Positions 1 to 5,202 of a stretch of 5,279 bases of DNA are shown piece after piece. The DNA lies in assembly GCA_039029935.1 (NCBI GenBank), contig JBCCFC010000986.1:1-5279 (forward strand), given 5' to 3'. A program made the translations under genes and the position numbers. The stretch is from G039029935 sp039029935. Its GTDB lineage: Bacteria; Chloroflexota; Anaerolineae; Caldilineales; Caldilineaceae. Numbering within the stretch: the stretch's first letter is position 1; every line of letters starts with the position of its first letter. A model generated the notes under the pieces. It was given only the letters and a program-made list of their open reading frames with translations, was not told the origin of the DNA and ran no database searches.

Positions 1-29
1 TTACTGGCAATCCTCAAATCGCTTTACTG

Positions 30-83
30 TTTTTTTTTTTTTTCATTTCGGGTCTTCCCCCCCCCCCCCCGCCCCACCCCCCC
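30..83. repeat. Homopolymer tracts (T14, then C14/C4/C7) at the left end
   Basis: T occupies 30-43, C 57-70, C 72-75 and C 77-83, with only single G or A interruptions in the C-rich part. On the minus strand this is a G-rich stretch starting about 20 nt after the stop codon of the lipoprotein gene. Three long G runs could in principle support a G-quadruplex in the mRNA 3' end. Low-complexity tracts at a contig edge are also where sequencing and assembly fail, so the exact run lengths are doubtful. I see no gene in 1-103 and no convincing stem-loop terminator. Confidence 0.6.
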
Positions 84-103
84 ACCGCTCCAACGCTTCC
101 CTG

Positions 104-1228
104 CTATTCTGCTCCTGGGCTACCCGGCACAACCGTCTCCGGATCACCATCCATTGCGGCTTCCAGCATCGGCACCATTTCATCCAGCAAGAAGGAAATA
201 CTCAGTGGGCTTGAGAATGAGAACGCACCACCGAGCAATTGATTCAAGAAGATTTCGCGACCCTCTTGAGCGGCACGAAGCGTTGCGCGCACCGGGTCCT
301 CACTGATTTCCTGAATCGCCTCGTCACTGCTGGCAATCCAGACAATGAGATCGACATCAAGCAAGTCGGGCATTTCCTCTGCGCTAAACGAAATAAAGAA
401 ACTGTCACCAGCAAGTTCGTCATACACTTCTGGCGTCACAAAGCCGAGATCACCAAGCAAGCGAGGACGAGCATCCTGTGATGCGTATGCACCGGGTGTG
501 CCACTAAACCAGAAGGCAACCGCCAATGATGCGCCATCAAATTCTGGATACGTTTCGCGAATTTCGGCAAAGCGCGCTTCCAAATCAGTGACAATCTGCT
601 CGGCCCGTTCACTCTGACCCACTGCCTGACCGAGTACGCGTGTGACCTCTGGCCAAGGTACACCGTAATCAACATAGTCGCCGGACTGTGGTACAGTTGG
701 TGCAATCTGCGACAGCAGTTCGTACTCTTCCTCGCTCATGCCAGAGGTGACACCGACGATGACATCAGGATTGAGCGCGGCAATGGCCTCAAAATTGAGT
801 TCGCCACCACCAATGGTTTCTGGTTGCGCGTCGCCTAGTTCATCCTGCGCCCACGGCCACGTCTCATAGGGATAGTCACCATACCATGCACGTACCCCAA
901 CGGGTGTCACGCCCAGCGCCAAGAGTTCATCCTGCTCACTGTACCCGACGCTGACCACACGCTCTGGCTGCGCATCAATCGTGGTGCTGCCATACTTGTG
1001 TTCAATTGTGATTGGGAACGCATCGCCAGCCGATGTTTCCTCAGTAGATTCGGCATCAGACTCATCCGCAGCGTCATCTTGGACATCAGCTTCGGCATCA
1101 GCTTCGGTAGCAGCTTCAGCCACAGCCTCGGTTTCAGCATCAGCCGCAGGTTCAGCCACTGGTGCTACACAGGCCGCCAGCATGGTGAACAAGACAACCA
1201 TTAATGTTAGATAAATCGTTTTTTTCAT
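104..1228 (-). CDS. Iron-siderophore ABC transporter substrate-binding lipoprotein (FepB/FecB-like)
   Basis: This 374-aa protein is predicted to be a surface lipoprotein that captures a ferric siderophore (or a related iron chelate or haem) and delivers it to an ABC permease. Residues 1-20 form a lipoprotein signal (MKK, hydrophobic stretch, lipobox LAAC with Cys20). Residues 21-68 are an acidic Ala/Glu/Asp linker. The rest follows the periplasmic-binding-protein class III (TroA/FepB) pattern: PERVVSVGYSEQDELLALGV at 88-107, NPDVIVG at 153-159, a long central helix at about 205-225, LLGDLGF at 257-263, and VDLIVWI at 292-298. The ATG at 1228 is chosen over an in-frame ATG at 1405 because it begins the signal peptide and has AGGAG at 1238-1242, 9 nt upstream. 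The upstream extension would run through the neighbouring gene. CHG-B lies 28 nt upstream, probably in the same transcript. No permease or ATPase gene is visible, so the ligand is not proven. Confidence 0.88.
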   Translation of the reverse strand: MKKTIYLTLMVVLFTMLAACVAPVAEPAADAETEAVAEAATEADAEADVQDDAADESDAESTEETSAGDAFPITIEHKYGSTTIDAQPERVVSVGYSEQDELLALGVTPVGVRAWYGDYPYETWPWAQDELGDAQPETIGGGELNFEAIAALNPDVIVGVTSGMSEEEYELLSQIAPTVPQSGDYVDYGVPWPEVTRVLGQAVGQSERAEQIVTDLEARFAEIRETYPEFDGASLAVAFWFSGTPGAYASQDARPRLLGDLGFVTPEVYDELAGDSFFISFSAEEMPDLLDVDLIVWIASSDEAIQEISEDPVRATLRAAQEGREIFLNQLLGGAFSFSSPLSISFLLDEMVPMLEAAMDGDPETVVPGSPGAE

Positions 1229-1256
1229 GATTTGTGTCTCCTGTTGTGATAATGAC

Positions 1257-1673
1257 TTAATTGAGTGAGAACAACTGCATGCCAACTTTATGCGGACGCT
1301 CCTCTTGATAGACCATGCGCGGCGTGTCAGCCAATGGCTCGGCCTCAACAACAACGGGGTGTTTGGCTGCTTTCTGGAACATGGTTCCAAACAGCTTGAA
1401 TTCATCGGGGTTCAGAGAGAGTCCTGCACCCGCCAGCCAAATTTGGAATTGGTCGAACTGGTCAAGGATAACGGTCACGGCCTGTTTGCTGGCGATGCGA
1501 TATTGCACGGCAAGCTGGGTTGTCTCGTGCAGAAGTTCGGCGATGACGGTCATATCGTGGGTGAAGAAGCGCATGGTGGCATGGTCCCAGACGACATGGG
1601 TGATGCCATGTTCACAGCTTGCGATGTAGCGTTGCGAATCGATCTTGGCGAGCGCGATGAGTTGGTTACACAT
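1257..1673 (-). CDS. Uncharacterised single-domain Cys-x-His-Gly protein (CHG-B)
   Basis: I do not recognise a named family for this 138-aa protein. It has no signal peptide or membrane segment. It starts LAKIDSQRYIASCEHG, with Cys20, His22, Gly23, His26 and Trp29. After a helical middle comes FQIWLAGAGLSLNPDEF (76-92) and another helix. The same elements in the same order occur in CHG-A, encoded at 2909-3739 (LAKIDNTRYVARCNHG; CQTWLYGLGLHMSREDL), so the two are paralogues. The last 30 residues are an unrelated tail. The ATG at 1673 matches the N-terminus of the paralogue and has AAGGA at 1685-1689, 11 nt upstream, a slightly long spacing. An in-frame TTG at 1709 lies inside a palindrome and is less likely. 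The stop is 28 nt from the iron-binding lipoprotein gene, suggesting co-transcription. A role in iron or haem handling is inferred from neighbours only. Confidence 0.75.
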   Translation of the reverse strand: MCNQLIALAKIDSQRYIASCEHGITHVVWDHATMRFFTHDMTVIAELLHETTQLAVQYRIASKQAVTVILDQFDQFQIWLAGAGLSLNPDEFKLFGTMFQKAAKHPVVVEAEPLADTPRMVYQEERPHKVGMQLFSLN

Positions 1674-1696
1674 GTGGTTGACTTTCCTTGATAATT

Positions 1697-1735
1697 TATA
1701 AAAGTCCAACTTCTGTCAGAAGTTGGACTTTTATA
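1697..1735 (-). terminator. 39-bp perfect palindrome, probable terminator/attenuator after the nitroreductase
   Basis: Positions 1697-1715 and 1717-1735 are perfect reverse complements (19 bp) around T1716. The outer ends are TATAAAAG and CTTTTATA. The palindrome begins 5 nt after the nitroreductase stop codon on the minus strand, and the descending arm ends in a T-rich run. That is the layout of an intrinsic terminator, and its symmetry would let it work in both directions. The next gene starts only 23 nt beyond it, so it may instead attenuate read-through into the CHG-B/lipoprotein pair or overlap their promoter. Confidence 0.65.
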
Positions 1736-1740
1736 GTGGA

Positions 1741-2373
1741 TTAAAAATAAGATACAACGTCCTCCAACGTGGGACGTACTCGCTCTGTCGGCGGTTCTGC
1801 TGCACTGCCGATATACATGAAACCGAGAATTTCGTCGCTGGGTGCAATACCCAAGCGTTCCTTGACGGTTTCATCGTAGTTGGGCCATTCTGAGAGCCAC
1901 TGTGATGCATACCCCAACGCAGTGGCAGCGACAAGCGTATTCTGGCAGACCGCACCGCCAGAGAGAATTTGCTCCCAACGCGGAATGCGTTCGGTTGACT
2001 CGATTTTGGTGCTGATAATCAACACCAGTGGCGAACGCAAGGGCCGTTGACGTTCAAAGGTAACGCGTTCCTCGCTGGCATCGGGGTTGTTCTGTTGAAA
2101 GACCTCGGCAAAGATGTCGCCCAGCCGCTCACGTGCCTCACCCTGCACCACTTGGATGCGCCAAGGGGTCAACTTGGCATGGTCGGGTACACGGGTAGCG
2201 CAGCGCAACAGCGTCTCTAGCTCCGCTGCCGTTGGGCCGGGTTCACACTGATTTTTCGCTACAACCGAGCGGCGCGTCAACAGTAACTCGATGGTTTCTG
2301 CGCCTTTGGTATCGAACACCATCTCGCTAAATTTCATTTTGTTTTTATCGATGATAGCTGTAACAGCAGACAT
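1741..2373 (-). CDS. Nitroreductase family protein, YdjA-like (FMN-dependent)
   Basis: This 210-aa protein is a putative FMN-dependent NAD(P)H oxidoreductase of the compact YdjA branch of the nitroreductase fold. Visible family signatures are RRS at 34-36 (flavin phosphate contact in the family), VPDH at 62-65, PWR at 70-72, RSPLVLII at 113-120, PRWEQ at 131-135 followed by a Ser/Gly-Gly turn, LGYASQWLS at 153-161, GFMYIG at 184-189 and a C-terminal Tyr-Phe as in E. coli YdjA. The N-terminus is about 24 residues longer than YdjA. I keep the ATG at 2373 because AAGGA at 2381-2385 sits 7 nt upstream, while Met13 and Met18 have poor sites. The physiological substrate is unknown for this subfamily. 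The gene is separated from its upstream neighbour by 190 bp and followed at once by a palindrome, so it is probably transcribed alone. Confidence 0.9.
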   Translation of the reverse strand: MSAVTAIIDKNKMKFSEMVFDTKGAETIELLLTRRSVVAKNQCEPGPTAAELETLLRCATRVPDHAKLTPWRIQVVQGEARERLGDIFAEVFQQNNPDASEERVTFERQRPLRSPLVLIISTKIESTERIPRWEQILSGGAVCQNTLVAATALGYASQWLSEWPNYDETVKERLGIAPSDEILGFMYIGSAAEPPTERVRPTLEDVVSYF

Positions 2374-2391
2374 ACTTATTTCCTTGTTGAT

Positions 2392-2412
2392 ATTGACGAT
2401 TTCGTTGTCAAT
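2392..2412. promoter_or_regulatory. Small palindrome upstream of the nitroreductase, possible operator
   Basis: ATTGAC at 2392-2397 and GTCAAT at 2407-2412 form an inverted repeat with a 9-nt centre. It starts 7 nt upstream of the nitroreductase ribosome binding site, a position suited to a repressor site or 5' UTR hairpin. The minus strand also reads TTGACA here, but no convincing -10 box lies at the right distance. It does not match the usual Rex operator (TTGTG-N8-CACAA). With only 6-bp arms this could be chance. Confidence 0.25.
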
Positions 2413-2433
2413 GATAATAATGATGGGTCGATC

Positions 2434-2545
2434 CGTAGGTCACGCTAGTGCCCTCTGGACCAGCGTGACAATCGGTCATTAACCAAATTGTCGATTGAAC
2501 ATCATGAAGTTGATGACGATTGTCCGGTTACTAACCGGACCTACG
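2434..2545. repeat. Head-to-head pair of related hairpin elements (REP/BIME-like)
   Basis: Element A on the plus strand (2434-2479) starts CGTAGGTC, has a stem of 8 bp (2439-2446 with 2462-2469) and ends GACAATCG-GTCAT. Element B on the minus strand (2545-2513) starts with the identical CGTAGGTC, has a 9-bp perfect stem (2522-2530 with 2532-2540) and ends GACAATCG-TCAT. The flanks are conserved between the two while the stem sequence differs, and the copies face each other. This is the layout of paired REP-type mobile hairpins in intergenic DNA. They lie between the stop of the haem monooxygenase gene and the nitroreductase promoter region, so they may also end or stabilise the upstream transcript, although no T tract follows. 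Confidence 0.5.
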
Positions 2546-2562
2546 AATGCACCCTGCGTACC

Positions 2563-2898
2563 CTACACAGCCGTCTCAAACACCTGACCGCGCTCCGCCT
2601 GTTGAATCACATCAAAATATTCCAACTTGGGATGCCCTGTAAACGCCTCTCGTGGCAATTGACCTGCCTGTGAGTGGCCTTTCTTGAACTCTTCCGATTG
2701 GGTCCAGTGCTCAAAATCAGCCTTGGTCTCCCAATAGGTCTCAACCACAAAGGGATCGCCCTCTTTGGCGGGACGTAATAGCCGGAATGACACAAAGCCG
2801 GGCATGTTATCGACCAAGGCGGCACGGTCCTTAAAGCGGTCAATAAAGGCATCTTTCCATTCTTCATTGACACCGATACGGTTCATCACAACAAACAT
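2563..2898 (-). CDS. Haem-degrading monooxygenase, IsdG/HmoA-like (ABM fold)
   Basis: This 111-aa protein belongs to the antibiotic-biosynthesis-monooxygenase fold and looks like a cytosolic haem oxygenase of the IsdG/HmoA/MhuD group, which opens the haem ring and releases iron. The three residues essential in IsdG (Asn7, Trp67, His77) have counterparts at Asn6, Trp65 and His75 with nearly identical spacing. Supporting segments are MFVVMNRI at 1-8, RFKDR at 21-25, MPGFVSFRLLRP at 32-43, VVETYWETKADFEHW at 51-65 and FKKGH at 71-75. Length is normal for the family. The ATG at 2898 has TAAGGAG at 2905-2911, 6 nt upstream. The TAA in that motif is the stop codon of the preceding gene, so translation is probably coupled. 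It is the last gene of the rex cluster. Other ABM-fold monooxygenases are possible, but the Asn-Trp-His set favours haem. Confidence 0.85.
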   Translation of the reverse strand: MFVVMNRIGVNEEWKDAFIDRFKDRAALVDNMPGFVSFRLLRPAKEGDPFVVETYWETKADFEHWTQSEEFKKGHSQAGQLPREAFTGHPKLEYFDVIQQAERGQVFETAV

Positions 2899-2904
2899 AC
2901 GTTG

Positions 2905-2911
2905 CTCCTTA
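2905..2911 (-). promoter_or_regulatory. Ribosome binding site overlapping the upstream stop codon
   Basis: The minus strand reads TAAGGAG. Its TAA (2911-2909) ends CHG-A, and AAGGAG is the Shine-Dalgarno sequence for the haem monooxygenase start at 2898, 6 nt away. The overlap implies one mRNA and translational coupling. Confidence 0.75.
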
Positions 2912-3739
2912 ATTCTCTGAAAATAAGTAGTCCGAAAATTGATGATGGCCTCGCTTCTGCCCCGGACTATAGACAGGCTGACGTGTGGCCTTGGATAGTG
3001 TAGACGGAAAGGGCGATAGATTGTGCAGGGGGGATTGCGTTGTTGGCTGTTTCATCGGTGATTGATGCGTGGCGTTTGTAGGCTCCATATCCTCGAACTT
3101 TTCTTGTGCTTGGGTAAGTAGCTGTGTGAAGGAATCAAGATTTTCATCGCTGAGATACACGCCCGTATTGCGCAGCCACAGTTGATTGCATTCGTTTTCA
3201 TCACGCATCAGAAAGTTGGGACCGCCATCAATATAGGTCTGGAGGTGACGCTGTGTCTGTGCGTGTTGCAAAAACGCTGTTGCCGCCATAAATTCTTCTG
3301 GCGAGAGCGTAAAGGTAAGCTGTGACCAATTGATGTGGAGGTGGATTTGCCCATTAACAACGGTTTGACAGATATTATGATATTTTTGGTTTCTAAGGGG
3401 TTTTCTCTGGAGCCAAGTAGGGTCCCATTGATTTAGCACCTGTTGCGATTTGTCCACAAGCAGATTGAGCATGTGCAAATCCTCGCGCGACATGTGCAAC
3501 CCCAGCCCATAGAGCCATGTCTGACATGACCCATGTGGGCATTGCATGGCAAAATTCCACTGGTCGCCACAATAGGTGTTGGGGACAATAAAGTTGTCGG
3601 CCTCCTGCAAAAATTCAACAGCGTTGGGCAGATCCGTAGGATTCATATGGACCATACCACTGTTCCAGTTGAGGTGAATCACCCCATGATTGCACCGTGC
3701 AACATAGCGTGTGTTGTCGATTTTGGCTAAAATGTTCAT
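2909..3739 (-). CDS. Uncharacterised two-domain Cys-x-His-Gly protein (CHG-A)
   Basis: I do not recognise a named family for this 276-aa soluble protein. It contains two diverged copies of the domain seen once in CHG-B. Copy 1 (about 4-102) has RYVARCNHGVIHLNWN with Cys16, His18, His22 and Trp25. A second cluster of Cys57, Cys67, His69 and Cys72 runs into QTWLYGLGLHMSREDL (73-88). Copy 2 (about 119-213) keeps GQIHLHINW (130-138), SPEEF (146-150) and LWLRNTGVYLSDENL (187-201) but has lost the Cys-x-His-Gly spacing. Residues 216-276 are a Ser/Thr/Pro/Gln-rich, probably disordered tail. The ATG at 3739 aligns with the paralogue's LAKID start and has AAAGGA at 3745-3750, 5 nt upstream. A TTG at 3766 would overlap rex. 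The gene lies 11 nt after rex and 10 nt before the haem monooxygenase. A metal- or haem-related role is inferred from Cys/His content and neighbours. Confidence 0.78.
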   Translation of the reverse strand: MNILAKIDNTRYVARCNHGVIHLNWNSGMVHMNPTDLPNAVEFLQEADNFIVPNTYCGDQWNFAMQCPHGSCQTWLYGLGLHMSREDLHMLNLLVDKSQQVLNQWDPTWLQRKPLRNQKYHNICQTVVNGQIHLHINWSQLTFTLSPEEFMAATAFLQHAQTQRHLQTYIDGGPNFLMRDENECNQLWLRNTGVYLSDENLDSFTQLLTQAQEKFEDMEPTNATHQSPMKQPTTQSPLHNLSPFPSTLSKATRQPVYSPGQKRGHHQFSDYLFSEN

Positions 3740-3744
3740 GATTT

Positions 3745-3750
3745 TCCTTT
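3745..3750 (-). promoter_or_regulatory. Ribosome binding site abutting the rex stop codon
   Basis: AAAGGA on the minus strand directly follows the rex TGA (3753-3751) and lies 5 nt before the ATG at 3739. It decides the start of CHG-A in favour of 3739 over the TTG at 3766 inside rex. Confidence 0.65.
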
Positions 3751-4563
3751 TCAGTTGATTGCCCAATGCATTGCTTCGTTGGCAAACCCATCTGCTTCTA
3801 CGGGCATTGTGGGGATTGGTATGTGTGGCAGGGTCATGGTCAACTCATCTGCTGAATAGGTTTCGTACTCATTGATGGGTTGCAATACGGCTGTGTGTCG
3901 CTCTACGATTTGTTGGTAGCCACGATGATTGTAGCCCTGAATGTGATAGGTCAACTGGCGCAGGTTGACGACGGGATCGATGTTCTGCACGTTGACGGCA
4001 TGGGGAACGGTCAAGGCTGTGGGTGCATAGTTGAGAATCCCCTGAATCCCCGCTTGGATCATGCGGTCAGCGACGCGCTGGGCAGCCTCGGCTGGCGTGG
4101 CGATGATGCCAATCCGACAGTCGAGGGCTTCCACCGAGCGGTTCAGATAGCGCACATGGAGGATGCGCATCCGCTGGATCTCTTCGCCAATCTTCTGGCG
4201 ATCAATGTCAAAGATGGCATCAATATGAAACCCTTGCTCAATCAGATAGCTGCTATCGACCAAGGCGCGCCCCAACTGCCCCATGCCAACCAATACAGTG
4301 GACCAAGAATGATGGGCTTTGAGAATGTCACGCAGTGTGTGGATCAGGCCATCAATGGCATACCCCTGCCCCTGCACACCAAAGTCGCCAAAATAACTCA
4401 GGTCTTTGCGAATCTGCACGGCGGAAACGGTTAAATATTCTGCCAAACTTTTGCTTGAAATGACACCATCATGGTCATCCTGAACCTGTTCGAGGGTGCG
4501 CAAATAGAGGGCAAGCCGTTCAATCACCACATCCGAAATTTTGCGTGATTTAACAAGACTCAT
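3751..4563 (-). CDS. rex: Redox-sensing transcriptional repressor Rex
   Basis: Rex dimers bind operator DNA when NADH/NAD+ is low and release it when NADH rises, controlling respiration and fermentation genes. This 270-aa protein has the winged-helix N-terminus (residues 1-80) with the signature VQIRKDLSYFGDFGVQGQGY (49-68). A Rossmann domain follows: VLVGMGQLGRAL at 90-101 (the glycine loop is GMGQLG, where many Rex proteins have GAGNLG), FDID at 118-121, ATPAEAAQ at 155-162 and GILNYAP at 175-181. The family usually ends near 210-225 residues; here about 60 extra residues (210-270) with no recognised domain follow. The ATG at 4563 has AAAGGA at 4573-4578, 9 nt upstream. Two genes follow in tight succession, so all three are likely co-transcribed. 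I found no clear Rex operator within the spacer upstream, so autoregulation is not shown. Confidence 0.93.
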   Translation of the reverse strand: MSLVKSRKISDVVIERLALYLRTLEQVQDDHDGVISSKSLAEYLTVSAVQIRKDLSYFGDFGVQGQGYAIDGLIHTLRDILKAHHSWSTVLVGMGQLGRALVDSSYLIEQGFHIDAIFDIDRQKIGEEIQRMRILHVRYLNRSVEALDCRIGIIATPAEAAQRVADRMIQAGIQGILNYAPTALTVPHAVNVQNIDPVVNLRQLTYHIQGYNHRGYQQIVERHTAVLQPINEYETYSADELTMTLPHIPIPTMPVEADGFANEAMHWAIN

Positions 4564-4597
4564 GATAGTTTGTCCTTTGCGGCAGCTTATCAGCAGT

Positions 4598-4649
4598 TCA
4601 GCTAGTCAGCACTTCAGCCTGATAGCTGGCTGACTGGCTGACTAGCTGA
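4598..4649. repeat. Inverted repeat in the rpsD-rex spacer
   Basis: Positions 4598-4610 (TCAGCTAGTCAGC) are a perfect 13-bp reverse complement of 4637-4649, and the same arm can also pair with 4645-4657 in the tandem repeat. The RNA could form alternative hairpins between the rpsD stop and the rex ribosome binding site. No T tract follows, so a classical intrinsic terminator is unlikely. An mRNA processing or stabilising structure is possible. Confidence 0.5.
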
Positions 4650-4668
4650 CTAGCTGACAAACTGACCA
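4629..4668. repeat. 8-bp tandem repeat, five units (consensus GCTGACTA)
   Basis: Units in order are GCTGACTG, GCTGACTA, GCTGACTA, GCTGACAA and ACTGACCA, starting at 4629 and ending 3 bp before the rpsD stop codon. The period of 8 is not a multiple of three, which fits non-coding DNA. Copy number may vary between strains by slippage. It fills most of the gap between rpsD and rex. Confidence 0.75.
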
Positions 4669-4671
4669 ACC

Positions 4672-5202
4672 TTATCGCGAATAAAACTCAATCACCAACG
4701 ATAACTCGCACATCACAGGAATCTGCTCGCGCTCTGGTATGGCTACGACCGTGATGGCACTACTGTTTTGGTTCAATGCCAAATAATCAATGGGCTGTGC
4801 GTCCTCCATCGCTTCGATAAAACAAGGAATCTTGCGGCTCTTCTCACGCACAGCAATCACGTCGCCCACCTTACAGGTATAGCCCGATACATTGACGCGT
4901 TGCCCATTGACGGTGATGTGCTTGTGCGAAACATATTGACGTGCCGCATAGATTGTACGCGCCAACCCGCCCCGCAGGACAACCGCATCCAGCCGCATCT
5001 CTAGCATTTTGACCAGATTGTCACCCGTATTGCCCTTTTTCTTCACCGCTTTTTTGTAATAGTTGCGTAGTTGCCGCTCAGTAATATTGTATTGTGCGCG
5101 CAGTTTCTGCTTCTCCATCAATTGACGTTTATAGTCCGACTGCTTGCGTTGAAACGCCTGTTGACGACCGTGATCGCCGGATGGATAAAAAGCCCTATCC
5201 AC
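4672..5202 (-). CDS. rpsD: 30S ribosomal protein S4, 5'-truncated by the fold-back at the window end
   Basis: S4 is a primary 16S rRNA-binding protein of the small subunit. The readable part has QLMEKQKLRAQYNITERQLRNYYKKA-type helices, KGNTGDNL (56-63 of the open frame), the S4 RNA-binding domain with LEMRLDAVVLRGGLA and VSHKHITVNGQRVN (about 67-120), VREKSRK (118-124) and the canonical ending EFYSR. Complete S4 is about 200-210 aa; the N-terminal 30-40 residues, where many S4 proteins carry zinc cysteines, are missing. The GTG at 5202 is not a real start: it lies where the sequence folds back on itself, and the first codons (VDRAFYPS) may be artefactual. The gene is followed by rex, not by rpoA as in the common alpha operon. 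The region after the S4 domain is divergent, so a second S4 copy is possible. Confidence 0.85.
   Translation of the reverse strand: MDRAFYPSGDHGRQQAFQRKQSDYKRQLMEKQKLRAQYNITERQLRNYYKKAVKKKGNTGDNLVKMLEMRLDAVVLRGGLARTIYAARQYVSHKHITVNGQRVNVSGYTCKVGDVIAVREKSRKIPCFIEAMEDAQPIDYLALNQNSSAITVVAIPEREQIPVMCELSLVIEFYSR

Noticed and set aside
981..1214. Plus-strand Ser/Ala-rich frames
   Set aside because: They are the antisense of the Ala/Glu linker codons of the lipoprotein; the repeat composition keeps several frames open.
1229..1405. Longer lipoprotein start at 1405
   Set aside because: It would overlap CHG-B and bury the signal peptide; the ATG at 1228 has a good Shine-Dalgarno sequence.
1290..1691. 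Plus-strand open frame of 133 codons
   Set aside because: It is antisense to CHG-B. The minus-strand frame has a paralogue, a ribosome binding site and sensible spacing.
1674..1709. TTG start at 1709 for CHG-B
   Set aside because: It falls within the 39-bp palindrome, and the extra residues have no match in the paralogue.
2392..2412. Rex operator upstream of the nitroreductase
   Set aside because: The arms read ATTGAC/GTCAAT and lack the TTGTG/CACAA core of known Rex sites.
2488..2673. Plus-strand 61-codon frame across the hairpin region
   Set aside because: It runs antisense into the haem monooxygenase gene and shows no family features.
3740..3766. TTG start at 3766 for CHG-A
   Set aside because: It overlaps the end of rex and lies upstream of the clear AAAGGA site that serves the ATG at 3739.
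3880..4434. Plus-strand open frame of 184 codons
   Set aside because: It lies entirely inside rex, whose protein signatures on the minus strand are unmistakable.
4598..4668. CRISPR-like array
   Set aside because: The units are 8 bp in direct tandem with no spacers, so this is a simple tandem repeat.
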